Positions 35,042 through 44,655 of a stretch of DNA of 64,000 nt are shown piece by piece. A model generated the notes under the pieces. It saw nothing but the letters and a program-made list of their open reading frames with translations. It was not told the DNA's origin and did not search any database. How positions within the stretch are numbered: position 1 is the first letter of the stretch; each line of letters starts with the position of its first letter. Source of the DNA: Cedecea neteri (GTDB taxonomy: Bacteria > Pseudomonadota > Gammaproteobacteria > Enterobacterales > Enterobacteriaceae); assembly GCF_000757825.1 (NCBI RefSeq), contig NZ_CP009451.1, forward strand, positions 1,674,001 to 1,738,000, written 5' to 3'. A program made the translations under genes and the position numbers.

Positions 35042-36195
35042 GGAGAAGCGATAATAAGTTTTTATTTTTTAAATTCTTTTATCAAAATCTAACACAGTTC
35101 CCTAGGAAAGTAATCGATTAGGATTCAACACTCCATACAAAGCCGAAGCTTAACCTGCATAGGTTTATGAGGCATCCTTGAGAAGCTTGAGATTGTTTGA
35201 ACGAGGTCACATAAGCTGTAAACATTATCCCGAAGAATTTATAACTTGAAATAATCAAACAAGCTGTTGACCGTGTACCAGGATCATGAACTGCTGGGAA
35301 ATAGTCTTATGTCCGGCGCATCAACCAGGATGAAAATGCCATTTGCTGGTGTGCAGGCATCAAAGTCGTCTCAGGTTTTACCTGAGAGCACTATACCGCG
35401 AGGGTCCACTGCAATAAAGGTAGAACGTGCGCAGTTCAAGCAACATATACTTGCCCTGGGGCCTCCGGACTAGCCTGACACGAGCAGCAGTGAAAGCCCA
35501 CGTCCGGCCACGAAGGCATGGAGAACGGTTACATCGGTATCGATATAAATATTACAAAACGTCTGGCCAAGTCAGGGTTCTAACCATGGCAGAGACGAAG
35601 TCACTCAGGGTAGAGAACTTCGTAAGATCGAGCGCGGGCATAAATAATTTCCTATATGTCCCAACTGCATAATGGATTGCACAGACCAGAGATACTCTGC
35701 GGCATACCACGGTTTCGTTGTGTCCTTTTATAAAAGGTCTAAGATAAGGCACGGAGAACAGTTGGCGATCCTGCACCGTCAACATGGCTCTCTTGACTAT
35801 TGATGTAGAGTGCGCCTTCGCTGGCGAGAAAGTTAATAGCCACCACCACTTCTGATGGCTGGCTGGTGCGATGGGCTGGTATGACTGTTACAAGAAACTA
35901 CACGTTGAACTCGCTGTTTTCACCGTTTGAGTCCTGTCCGGCTAGACCGATAAGAATATCCTCAGAGGTGGCCAGAATATCGGTTTCAATCACGCCCGAC
36001 ATAACCGTGTTTGCGATGATACCGCATTTCCTGAGGTCAGCAGCGAGAGGGCAGCATATACCTTCCTGGCCTGCTTTGTATGTATCATAAGGTAGAAATT
36101 TGTGTACCACCACGGACAAGGCTGCAGCTTATCTATGCCAATCCATGATGGAAATACTGAATGAAGAGGCCGCAGGTTAGGGCCTGGAGGATTTT
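35042..36195. other. Degenerate gene-poor stretch between ABC-3C and kinase genes
   Basis: About 1.15 kb with only short frames on both strands and no good ribosome sites. GC content is higher than in the flanking cargo genes, so it may be a relic of another gene or element. Frames near 35552-35785 and 35898-36119 (minus strand) look protein-like in places (LRKCGIIANTVMSGVIETDILATSEDILIG region) but match nothing I know. Promoters for the divergent ABC-3C and kinase units must lie at its two ends. Confidence 0.5.
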
Positions 36196-37800
36196 ATGGA
36201 CATAACTAATTTAATCAAAAAGCTAAAAGAAGCCAAAACTATAGACTCACTGGTAGGTGAATTTACTTTTATCCAGCAAATAGGTGAAGGTGGTAACAGT
36301 AACGTCTGTCTCTACAAAAAAAATGACATTGAGTTTGCCATCAAATTTTTTTCTAAGGGGATTGATGACAGCTCAAAGACAAAAAGATTCATAGATGAAT
36401 ATTTTGGAATGGCACAAATTCCATCCCATCCCAATATTGCTGAATACCTTCACTTAGATACTATCACACTTCATGATGAAAGTTATCTTATAATCATTAT
36501 GAAACGTTACGCAACAACACTTAAAGGAACGCTCGAGGGAGAAGATGACAAATCTGTTTATGCCAAAAAATTAGAACTCCTTTATACTGACCTTTTGAAA
36601 GCGATTGAACACCTGCACGTAAATGGTATTATTCACCGTGACATAAAGCCCCAAAACATTTTGATTGACGGCAAAACCGGCCATTATGTTCTTTCTGACT
36701 TTGGAATTTCTAAATTCGACCCTGAGAGCTTCGCAAAAGAAGCCGAAACGCAGGCAGGAGACCGCCTAGCAAATTATCGTTACTGTTCGCCAGAACAGCG
36801 GGGTAAGGGATTTCTGGCGACAATGTCTAGTGATCTATACTCTTTCGCTCAAGTCATACAGGAGTATGCAACCGGCGATATAAATCATGGCGGAGGAAGA
36901 ACTCTAGTTAAATTTCAAGACATTGAATTCCTGAAAATTGTGGATAAGGTTATTAATAGGTGCCTTATGCATAAACCGGAGGAAAGATTCGATAATGTCG
37001 ATGAATTAAGAAAGTTCATGCATGAAGAAAGTGATAAATATAAGCGACATTTGAAATATTTAGAAGAACAGAAGTACGCAACTGAGTCATGGAACTATCT
37101 TTATAAACTGAATGAAGCCATTTCTAAAGGATTCCCAACTATAAAAACGTTTGGTGAAATCACCGATCCTGCTAAAATGGTTCGTTTTTTTAATTGCATA
37201 GATGCAACAATTCAAAGTGAAGAGCATAAAGATAATCTATGGTTGATTGATTCTGGAGGTGGAGACCTTAACTACTTTGGAGCAAAACACATCAACGAAA
37301 ATGAATTTGAAATCAATTACGGGGGCTTTTTATATCAGTCTCGCATAAGAAAAATTTTGGTTCACCGTAGTGATGGAAGCATATATAAACATTATTTTAT
37401 TGTCTTAGTCGATGCTATGGATCCTTTCGAATATGATGATATTGCTGACCTGAGTGTAAAAAAAACCAGAGAATACTATCCAAAAAAGGTCGATCACACG
37501 GTTATATGGGAAGGTCATAATTTAGATCCTGATGATACAGAAAACATGTATATTGAAATTGAAGGCGCTGTTTATGAAAAAAACAGTGATTCATTCAGAA
37601 TGATGCATCGTTACGTTGCTACTGAGGCACTTTTCGTGTCACCGACAGATGTATTCGGGTACGGCGTCAATGTTAATGACAATGTCAAACTGCTTCTGGA
37701 AAAATGCATTAGGGAGAACACTCTCAGCGTAGAGGCCAATCGTCAATTCTGGAAAAGAGCGGGTTGGCAGTTCGCTAACTGGATCAGCTCCAATAGATAA
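36196..37800 (+). CDS. Eukaryotic-like Ser/Thr protein kinase with unknown C-terminal domain
   Basis: 534 residues. The kinase domain (about 20-280) is complete: glycine loop IGEGGNSNV (29-37), K50 in FAIKFF, HRDIKPQN (147-154), DFG (168-170), and SPEQ (198-201) in place of APE. It should be active. Residues about 290-534 form a separate domain (DNLWLIDSGGGDLNYFGAKHI, YKHYFIVLVDAMDPFEYDD) that I do not recognise. There is no membrane helix, so it is cytoplasmic. A GGAGG-like site precedes the start. Its place among island cargo next to an ABC-3C operon suggests defence, like other phage-triggered bacterial kinases, but this is inference. Confidence 0.87.
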   Translation: MDITNLIKKLKEAKTIDSLVGEFTFIQQIGEGGNSNVCLYKKNDIEFAIKFFSKGIDDSSKTKRFIDEYFGMAQIPSHPNIAEYLHLDTITLHDESYLIIIMKRYATTLKGTLEGEDDKSVYAKKLELLYTDLLKAIEHLHVNGIIHRDIKPQNILIDGKTGHYVLSDFGISKFDPESFAKEAETQAGDRLANYRYCSPEQRGKGFLATMSSDLYSFAQVIQEYATGDINHGGGRTLVKFQDIEFLKIVDKVINRCLMHKPEERFDNVDELRKFMHEESDKYKRHLKYLEEQKYATESWNYLYKLNEAISKGFPTIKTFGEITDPAKMVRFFNCIDATIQSEEHKDNLWLIDSGGGDLNYFGAKHINENEFEINYGGFLYQSRIRKILVHRSDGSIYKHYFIVLVDAMDPFEYDDIADLSVKKTREYYPKKVDHTVIWEGHNLDPDDTENMYIEIEGAVYEKNSDSFRMMHRYVATEALFVSPTDVFGYGVNVNDNVKLLLEKCIRENTLSVEANRQFWKRAGWQFANWISSNR

Positions 37801-38057
37801 GTACACTAAAAGGGTGGCTAACTGCTACCCTAATGTTTGAAGAGGCGCATGGGTTACTCTTTCTACAGAAATTCAACCGCAGCGGCCTCAGGTTTAGCCC
37901 ACGCGCAAGAGCTCGATACACTGGCTGAAGATGTACAGAGCGCCCCCTATAACTAACGAATTATAACAATTTGCATTACCTACTAAATGCCTATGGAAAA
38001 TGATAACAGTAAATGAGTTAATTGGTGGAGTGCCACGCAGATAGTGAGAAATTCATT

Positions 38058-38978
38058 TCATGCTCCAGTGACACGAACAAACCACACAGCAAGTTTCTGT
38101 ATAAAATTCCTACGTTGGTGACGTTCAACTTCTTGAGCACGGATTTCCTCCTGTTCCTTTTGCCTCTGATTGGTTAGCAGTGTCGGATTTCTGTGCATAA
38201 ATTCACGGTAGGCTGATTCGGCGACGAGGGCATCACCTGTAATAGCGACAGCGGTAGCCTTGAAGCTTGCTGCCTTCGATCTGAAATCTCTGGCTGATTT
38301 CATGATACGAGAGACTTGAGACTGCTTAAGGGCAGATTGGAGCCTGTTTGCCTGAACAAATATCTCCATCAATTCTGCCCTATCGTCAGCAGGGAACATC
38401 CAGCCTAAATGCCCGTTACCTTGGAGATAAAAATCATAGTTGGCGTACCGCTGCGATAGCTTCTTAACCTTACCTGCAAATTCTTTTTCTACTGTGGCTA
38501 ACGCAACGAGTGTTTTCGTTCGCTTTGCAACGGATTCTTCTGGGCCTGCCAGCAACCCCTGTTCACTTCTCAGCCTCTGAAGACCCTTCCCGAGCGATTT
38601 CACATCACTGGCCATAGCATCAATTGAGTCAGACATCTGCTTCGCATGAGTGTTGTGGAGCGATAGCCATTTTTCGTAATCCGTAACGTCAGCACACGCT
38701 GCGAAGAGTATCTTTTCACTGCTGTACATTTGGGAATAATGCATTAAAATTTTTACCGACAGCTCACACGCTCGGCAATAACGCTGAAAGCGAGAACTCT
38801 GTAACCGGCTTACCATCGCATCGGAAAAAAGCTGGCACTGCATTTCATCCCAAAGCTCCCCATCCAGGGTTTCCATTACTGGAACGGGAAAGTCACTTTC
38901 TCTCTTTCGTATTTCATCAAAATATTGTTGCCTGACGTGCATAAGCCCGCAAAAAGCTGCTGTAGTTATTTTCATCAT
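38058..38978 (-). CDS. Unrecognised helical protein, 306 residues
   Basis: No family recognised. The sequence is almost wholly helical and charged, with coiled-coil-like parts around 115-155 and 205-245 and a basic C-terminus (QEEIRAQEVERHQRRNFIQK). No signal peptide, clear membrane helix or catalytic motif. It is on the same strand as the two following small genes and the primase, 69 bases downstream of its neighbour. Most likely island-specific. Confidence 0.7.
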   Translation of the reverse strand: MMKITTAAFCGLMHVRQQYFDEIRKRESDFPVPVMETLDGELWDEMQCQLFSDAMVSRLQSSRFQRYCRACELSVKILMHYSQMYSSEKILFAACADVTDYEKWLSLHNTHAKQMSDSIDAMASDVKSLGKGLQRLRSEQGLLAGPEESVAKRTKTLVALATVEKEFAGKVKKLSQRYANYDFYLQGNGHLGWMFPADDRAELMEIFVQANRLQSALKQSQVSRIMKSARDFRSKAASFKATAVAITGDALVAESAYREFMHRNPTLLTNQRQKEQEEIRAQEVERHQRRNFIQKLAVWFVRVTGA

Positions 38979-39047
38979 AAATAATTGGTCTTTTTAATAT
39001 GCTGCAAAAATGCAGCATCGAATGATGCCATTACAACTCGCCCACTC

Positions 39048-39575
39048 TTAATTGAGGGAATGTCTTTTCACGATTAAAGGATTAGCCAGACGTCGGAAGA
39101 TCTTCCGATACTGCCAGTATAATCGGTCAAACTCTGTTTCATCTGGCTGTTTGTGAATGAGCATTAGCCGCTTAAGACCATAGAATTCCTTTACCAACTT
39201 TTCGTGACTCAATATCCGGTCATGCTCAGCGGTAATCTGATAACACTCCTCAAGCGCCCAGGCTCCCAATTTTCGCCAGAATGCATTATTAACCGGCATG
39301 AGCTGAACATCGTTGGTTTTTAGCTGGTGAGCTACAAATGCTTGTGGTAACTCACCAATTGCCTTCTGATGCTGAAAATCATACGACCGCCAGACCCGTA
39401 AACGGACCTGGTCTGGTTTCGGGTACCACCAGGCAATCAGATATGCAGTGCAATGCTCCCCAGGCGGAGCATCCAGATACACCACATTTCGATGAGTATC
39501 TGTGCGCTTCAATAACCGATATCCAACCGGGACTTCGTATCCTTCCAGAGCATAATCTTCATATTTCCTAATCAA
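39048..39575 (-). CDS. Unrecognised island protein, 175 residues
   Basis: No family recognised. It is rich in aromatic and basic residues (AYLIAWWYPKPDQVRLRVWRSYDF, FDRLYWQYRKIFRRL), soluble, with no signal peptide. It starts 11 bases after the gene upstream, so the two form an operon. Such pairs are common between the primase and cargo of P4-like islands, but I cannot name a role. Confidence 0.7.
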   Translation of the reverse strand: MIRKYEDYALEGYEVPVGYRLLKRTDTHRNVVYLDAPPGEHCTAYLIAWWYPKPDQVRLRVWRSYDFQHQKAIGELPQAFVAHQLKTNDVQLMPVNNAFWRKLGAWALEECYQITAEHDRILSHEKLVKEFYGLKRLMLIHKQPDETEFDRLYWQYRKIFRRLANPLIVKRHSLN

Positions 39576-39586
39576 GATAGCCTCCC

Positions 39587-40144
39587 TCAGGCTCTGGCCA
39601 GTGCATCCTCAACCTGATCCATTCTCCCCAAGATGCCCGTACAGGCATAAGGGAAAAGCTCCAGTGACTGCCGCAGCTCTGTTTCGCTGCTGATCTCCCG
39701 AAGATAAGGTTTTTCTTCGCGATCAAACAAAATGAGTACCACACCAAATCGCCTTTTCAACCGCTTGGCCATACATTCCCAGTACTCAAGATCGTCACGG
39801 TAATTGATAGCGATGCATTCAGTCCGTAATACCCATTCCATAAAGGCCGCTTGAGTTCCACGTGGACAATTACGTTCGGGCTGATCATCCTGCCAGGCAT
39901 GAATTTTCAATGCTGTGGGTAATCCTGGAATAAAGGTTTCAACCTGCCTCATATGGAACCGGCAGACAATTTGCGGTTCTTCACCAAGATTGACCAATGC
40001 AAACTGGCTACCATCTGTACGCATATACCATTGTCGCCAGGCTGCGGTATCCACTCCAGGGATTTGAATTTCATACACGCCTCTTTCAAAAAAATCTGTG
40101 GTTTCATCCACCAGCGTTCTTTTTCTGATTTCATTTAATTCCAT
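39587..40144 (-). CDS. Unrecognised island protein, 185 residues
   Basis: No family recognised. First gene of a minus-strand operon with the 175-residue gene. The protein is soluble and acidic/basic mixed (GVYEIQIPGVDTAAWRQWYMRTDGSQFALVNLG, LRTECIAINYRDDLEYWECMAKRLKRRFGVVLILFD). AGGAGCC lies upstream of the start. A 16-base perfect palindrome about 90 bases upstream may be its operator. Confidence 0.72.
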   Translation of the reverse strand: MELNEIRKRTLVDETTDFFERGVYEIQIPGVDTAAWRQWYMRTDGSQFALVNLGEEPQIVCRFHMRQVETFIPGLPTALKIHAWQDDQPERNCPRGTQAAFMEWVLRTECIAINYRDDLEYWECMAKRLKRRFGVVLILFDREEKPYLREISSETELRQSLELFPYACTGILGRMDQVEDALARA

Positions 40145-40234
40145 GCAAGGCTCCTTTTGCCTGTTGTCCTTTTTTATCTATACAAGCTAACAACCTTACA
40201 CACCAGGGATTTTTATATATTTAAAAATGGTTCC

Positions 40235-40250
40235 GTTCCATATATGGAAC
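40235..40250. promoter_or_regulatory. 16-base perfect palindrome upstream of a two-gene island operon
   Basis: GTTCCATATATGGAAC reads identically on both strands and is preceded by GGTTCC. It lies 90 bases before the start of the 185-residue gene in an AT-rich promoter-like context. A repressor-binding site is likely; the protein is unknown, with AlpA one candidate. Confidence 0.55.
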
Positions 40251-40362
40251 AAATGATGACGCATATTTTAATAATTTAACCTGTGACATCACTTATAAGG
40301 CAAAAATAAAACAAGAGGGAAACAACTGTTATATTTAATCCAGTAAATATCAACGTAGAAGG

Positions 40363-40594
40363 TGTGGTTCAGTCGGGTCAGTTGGATTAAACCCTGAAGA
40401 CATTGCTATTACTGGCATTTGTTGAACCACATTGAGTTGGGTCTGTGGTTCAACGTCAGGTACCCGTGGTTCATCACCTTCTGGAAGTTGGTTCAATCAC
40501 ATCATAGTTGGTTCCGTGTGGTTCAATTTTTCGACGTAAATGCCTGTGGGGCATAGGCACAAGAAAGTGATACCGACGAACCTACTGAACCACA
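40363..40594. repeat. Iteron cluster TGTGGTTCAA beside the primase gene (candidate replication origin)
   Basis: Eight copies of TGTGGTTCAA or close variants occur in 232 bases. Plus orientation: 40363, 40444, 40465, 40487, 40507 (degenerate) and 40517. Minus orientation: 40422 and 40586. They begin 33 bases past the 3' end of the primase/helicase gene. P4 replication uses short repeats containing TGAAC bound by its alpha protein; these repeats contain TTGAACC on the other strand. The whole 40145-40626 interval has no gene. An origin recognised by the primase is the best reading. Confidence 0.65.
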
Positions 40595-40626
40595 ACCTTC
40601 AATGTCAGAATCTCACGTAAATAATC

Positions 40627-43317
40627 TTACTTCTCTGGCCGAAACCTAATTTCAAAGACACGCGCTTGTCTGCCATTAACACGAGGGGATTTCTTCATAT
40701 ATCCCCTGTCGATTGTCGGAGGGATCAGCATCCCGGCCTCAATCAACACCTCACAAACTTGCTTGTAATTGAATCCCTTCGCCATCTCGTTTTTGAATGT
40801 TTCAGGAAAGACATAAAAGGTCAGTGGGTCGTCCTCATGATTTCCCCTTTGCCTGTAGCCCGCTAAATCCCTGATTGGCAACGCGACAGGGTCGAATGGT
40901 AACGGCGCAAATCGGCTAAGTCCATAAGCATTCAGGAATGCTTCAACCTGCTCAATAATTTGCTCTCGTTCTTTATTTCCGGAACCAAAAGCATCCAGCC
41001 ATGCGTCATAACAGTGCCGAACCGCCTCAATACATGCCTTTTCATTCCAGCCCGTAAGCGTTCGACTAAGCAGCAGAGCAGCTTCAAGGATCGCAAACCT
41101 GGAACCCACTCGGTGTACTTGCTCGCCATGTTCAGCAGGGATTTGGTTACGCCAGCGCAGTTCACATTCGCGAACAACGTCAATCGCCTGCTGCTGGTGG
41201 TCAACTAACCATTTGATCCACTCTCGACCTGCTGTCCCATAGCTGTTTTGATAGCCATTTTTCAATGCGTCGGCGTGTTGCTTCCCAGTCTCATATTCAT
41301 GGAAGCAATTGGCCTTACTCAACGGGATATTGAGCAATCGTACAAGTTGGCCAGCTTTCGTCTTATGCCCCGCCGCCGAAATGAAGGTTTCAAGATCCAT
41401 CTCCCCAGTGCTAATGGCAACTGTTCTCCAGCGCTTAAGGTCACGGTTCCCACCTTCTTTAGCGCCCTGCAGTTTACCCACGCCGTTGAACAGCGCGTAG
41501 GCACTTTGAGACACACTAACCGGGTCAGCTCCTTGGCCAACTTCATCCAGTGACATCAGGCCATCATTATGCGCAGAGGCTTCATTAGCCAGACCCAGCG
41601 AGGTCCCATACCACGTAAGCCGCAGAAGATCAGGACAGCCATACAAACTGCTGGCCACATTCGCCGTGGTGGTCTTGCCTGCACTGGACTGTGCATAGAA
41701 ATGAAGTCCAAATCCATCCGCCCCACACAGACCAAGAAGTGGGGCGGCAAAGGCAGCGCCGATGGCTGTCATCATGCAATAATTTCCCTCTGCCAGATGT
41801 GCGACATCTCTACGCCAACTCTCAGGCGTCCCTTTGCAGGTATATCCAGAGGCTGCGGAGCTCCGTCCGCTAAATAAAACCGGAGTTTCGGGAGAACCGA
41901 TAATCTCTCCGTCCGCCATGATATAGGCACCATGTTGCCACCCAGTGGCATGGGATATAAGCCAAAGTGTTTCTGGATAATTGCGCTGGAGCCAGTCAGC
42001 AAGCGTCGCACGCAAACCACTTTTTGCGGTAATGTTAACGCCACCTTTTTTCAGCACCCTCCATCCTTCCTTTTCGCCAATGTCAGCTAAAGGGATCGCT
42101 TTAATGGTAGGCAAATCCGAGCCAAAAGCAGTCCAGCGGATAATCAGGTACAGCTCGTTTCCATCAGTACCTATTCCAACGACTTCCATCGGTGAGGATA
42201 ACCAACTTTCCTGGAGAGTGATTTCGCCGCTGTCTTTGTCCACCTTGGGTACCACCCAGAAAATGCCATCCCGACGAGACTCAACGCGAGCTTTAAGTGG
42301 ATCGTTTTCAGTGGTACAGACTTCCGACTCACCGTTGTGCTTGAGAGCCGGTAACATTGCTTTCGGCTGATATTGAACAACTGAGCCGTCAAAATCTGCA
42401 GAAGCTTTATCAAGCCCAAACCGCTGGTGGTAGTCATTCCAGTCAGCTTTGTAATCCACTGGCGGGAGAGCTATCCACCCCTCTACAGCTGCAGCGGCTT
42501 TTTCCGCAGCGGCTAACCCGACATTAGGCTGCTCCTCGCCCTGCCAGTCGTTATCAGCTGCGATGATGATTCGACTGTTCGGGTACTTGCGACGCATAGC
42601 CTGCGCTACAGGTGTCAAATTTCCGGCATCCAGACCCACTACGACCATGGAATCTGGCTGCATGAGTTGGACAGATAACCCCGTTGCAAGCCCCTCGCAA
42701 ACGACAATGTCACTCCCCACATCAGCGGTACTCAGGGCGTACCATGCCCCCCTTTTGGCTGACCCTGGAAGAAGCTTTTTTTCGCCGCTTATTGTGATGG
42801 ACTGAGCGGCCACTACGCTTTCAGTTTCATTTACCAGAGGAAGCAGCAGCGTACCATCAGGGAGCACCAGAAAACGCCCATCATTCAGCCCCTTCGCGGC
42901 CAGGTACTGGCTTTGCCCTGGCAGGGCTTTCGTAACCATTACCTGGTATTTCGACGTAAAACGCTGGCGACGGATTTCAGCCTCCTGATGTCCCTTTTGC
43001 CGGTAATAAGCTATTCCGTCCGCGCGAGAGCTATTGGCATGATTCAGCACAGAAGCGACCTGATTCGCAGCCTCTGTCGCGCTAACATGGTATGCCTTTT
43101 GGACTAAATCGAGCCCGTCACCCGCCCCGCATTGATTACAGATATGTGCGCCACAGCCTTTATCGTCAAATCGAAAACGGTCTTTACCACCACAGACCGG
43201 ACAGGCTGAATGTTTACTCGGAGAACCTGGCACTATGATGCCAAGGCTTTGCAACACGAACGGCCATTGTCCCGAAGCTGCCTGAACCACCTCCCGGATG
43301 TTATCGATACTACGCAT
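40627..43317 (-). CDS. P4 alpha-type primase/helicase
   Basis: 896 residues. An N-terminal zinc ribbon (CPVCGGKDRFRF ... CNQCGAGDG) precedes a Toprim-type primase core (VVCEGLATGLSVQ, IIIAADND). A DUF927/helicase domain follows with Walker A AQSSAGKTTTA. This matches the replication proteins of P4-like satellites and islands, which prime, unwind and bind their own origin. The length exceeds P4 alpha (777). Its start overlaps the end of the alpA gene by 8 bases, so it is expressed with it. Residues beyond 800 end in a basic segment that could be the origin-binding part. Confidence 0.9.
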   Translation of the reverse strand: MRSIDNIREVVQAASGQWPFVLQSLGIIVPGSPSKHSACPVCGGKDRFRFDDKGCGAHICNQCGAGDGLDLVQKAYHVSATEAANQVASVLNHANSSRADGIAYYRQKGHQEAEIRRQRFTSKYQVMVTKALPGQSQYLAAKGLNDGRFLVLPDGTLLLPLVNETESVVAAQSITISGEKKLLPGSAKRGAWYALSTADVGSDIVVCEGLATGLSVQLMQPDSMVVVGLDAGNLTPVAQAMRRKYPNSRIIIAADNDWQGEEQPNVGLAAAEKAAAAVEGWIALPPVDYKADWNDYHQRFGLDKASADFDGSVVQYQPKAMLPALKHNGESEVCTTENDPLKARVESRRDGIFWVVPKVDKDSGEITLQESWLSSPMEVVGIGTDGNELYLIIRWTAFGSDLPTIKAIPLADIGEKEGWRVLKKGGVNITAKSGLRATLADWLQRNYPETLWLISHATGWQHGAYIMADGEIIGSPETPVLFSGRSSAASGYTCKGTPESWRRDVAHLAEGNYCMMTAIGAAFAAPLLGLCGADGFGLHFYAQSSAGKTTTANVASSLYGCPDLLRLTWYGTSLGLANEASAHNDGLMSLDEVGQGADPVSVSQSAYALFNGVGKLQGAKEGGNRDLKRWRTVAISTGEMDLETFISAAGHKTKAGQLVRLLNIPLSKANCFHEYETGKQHADALKNGYQNSYGTAGREWIKWLVDHQQQAIDVVRECELRWRNQIPAEHGEQVHRVGSRFAILEAALLLSRTLTGWNEKACIEAVRHCYDAWLDAFGSGNKEREQIIEQVEAFLNAYGLSRFAPLPFDPVALPIRDLAGYRQRGNHEDDPLTFYVFPETFKNEMAKGFNYKQVCEVLIEAGMLIPPTIDRGYMKKSPRVNGRQARVFEIRFRPEK

Positions 43318-43576
43318 TTTTCACCCCTACATTTCCACAGTTTAGGGATGCGTTCACAGCGTGTGATTTGATTCCCGGGAGATAGATACCGTTACGGGAC
43401 TCTTCGATGCGTTGATCGATCCAGTCATCGATTTCGCTCTCGACAAAAGCGATAGCGCGAGTACCGATCTTCACGGCAGAAGGAAAACGCTGCTGACTCA
43501 TCAGGCGATAGATCCAGGCCTTGCTGTAGCCGGTGCGACGTTGTACTTCGGGTAAGCGGATTAAGGAATGGGACAT
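43310..43576 (-). CDS. alpA: AlpA-family excisionase/regulator
   Basis: 88 residues with the MerR-like winged helix of AlpA/Vis proteins: LIRLPEVQRRTGYSKAWIYRLMSQQRFPSAVKIGTRAIAFVESEIDDWI. In CP4-57 and P4 these proteins regulate the integrase promoter or act as excision factors. A Gly/Asn-rich C-terminal tail goes past the usual end. It is the first gene of the primase operon. An inverted repeat TGACTCCAG / CTGGAGTCA flanks the start region. Confidence 0.9.
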   Translation of the reverse strand: MSHSLIRLPEVQRRTGYSKAWIYRLMSQQRFPSAVKIGTRAIAFVESEIDDWIDQRIEESRNGIYLPGIKSHAVNASLNCGNVGVKNA

Positions 43577-43651
43577 GATTGACTCCAGTTGATGTTGAGT
43601 TATCTGGAGTCATTTCAAACAATTAAAATGCTGTGATCCACCACGCTGCAG

Positions 43652-43671
43652 CGCAGAATGTACACTCTGCG
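43652..43671. promoter_or_regulatory. 20-base near-perfect dyad upstream of alpA
   Basis: CGCAGAATGTACACTCTGCG has 6-base perfect arms and only one mismatched base pair inside. It lies 76 bases before alpA and just past the 3' end of the next gene upstream. It is a plausible operator for the alpA-primase operon. Confidence 0.5.
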
Positions 43672-43696
43672 TCGCAGAGGTACGGTTTACGTTGTT

Positions 43697-44623
43697 TCAC
43701 CATTTAATCTGATGGTGCTTCGCGTGCAATAAAATCCAGTTCCTGACAGTTATGAGAGAGTTGTGATACCCCTGTTCTTCAAGCCAAAGCTGATAGTGTT
43801 CTGCAGCCTTCATAGCACTTTTGAAGTTTGCCCTATTTTTGAGCCAATCATCGCAAACTAGCTGAGAGGCCTTACGGTTTCTGGCATGCTTCGCATCTGT
43901 AGCTTTCTTTGAAGAAACCTTCTTTTCATTCTTAAGGGCCGACAAATCGTTATCTGCCAAGATAAGTTGATGCTCAAGCGCAGCTCGTTTTTCCTCAAAT
44001 GCCTCAAGCTTTTGTTGCTGCGCCGTCACAGCTTCAGCCCGGCGGGAATAACCCATTGCTTTCATTGCGTTCATCGCAGGTTGAACGATGAATGACATAT
44101 CACTAAGAGTGATAGTTGTATCAGGATTGTCATCCTGAAAAGGGTTGGGGTAGACCGCGTCGGCGATAAGCAAAAGAGCCATTGCGGAGAAGTATTCAGC
44201 TGGCTCTGCATCAATAAACCCTTCAGAAGATTCGTTATCCACGAACCATTCAATGATTTCATTGAGCACCTCAACATTATCAAGGTCGTATATATCAAGA
44301 TCGTTATCGTCGCCGACAAACTCGAGAAATTCACCATAACGATTATGTACATAGGCGAATGGATACAGCTCATCACCTTCCCAGCGAAAGTACGCTATAT
44401 TTTGGCGGACTTCAGTTTCAAGCCGTTGGATCTCCTTTTCCCGCTCTTCCTGCCAGTAAACATCAATCAAATCCATGATCAAATTTTGAACGTGAATGAC
44501 CTGAGAATTTGTTCTTTTTTTACGCGACAAGATCCGTCGGGCATGGTTTGCAATCTCGTTCAATGCCGTAATTGGGTAAGTAGGAATAGAAAAATCTAAG
44601 GGAAGAGTGTGTTGTTCAGACAT
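43697..44623 (-). CDS. Unrecognised island protein, 308 residues, with coiled coil
   Basis: No family recognised. An acidic N-terminal half (FVGDDNDLDIYDLDNVEVLNEIIEWFVDNESSEGF) is followed by a coiled coil at about 195-235 (AVTAQQQKLEAFEEKRAALEHQLILADNDLSALKNEKK), and then a basic C-terminus. No enzyme motif or membrane helix. It lies between the integrase and alpA on the same strand, a position often held by small conserved proteins in P4-like islands. Possibly a regulator or structural partner; not determined. Confidence 0.72.
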   Translation of the reverse strand: MSEQHTLPLDFSIPTYPITALNEIANHARRILSRKKRTNSQVIHVQNLIMDLIDVYWQEEREKEIQRLETEVRQNIAYFRWEGDELYPFAYVHNRYGEFLEFVGDDNDLDIYDLDNVEVLNEIIEWFVDNESSEGFIDAEPAEYFSAMALLLIADAVYPNPFQDDNPDTTITLSDMSFIVQPAMNAMKAMGYSRRAEAVTAQQQKLEAFEEKRAALEHQLILADNDLSALKNEKKVSSKKATDAKHARNRKASQLVCDDWLKNRANFKSAMKAAEHYQLWLEEQGYHNSLITVRNWILLHAKHHQIKW

Positions 44624-44655
44624 GGTTACGTCAGCTACGCCATCTTTGATAGGGA

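Noticed and set aside
40363..40594. CRISPR-like array
   Set aside because: Repeats are only about ten bases, occur in both orientations and have irregular spacing, which fits iterons and not a CRISPR.
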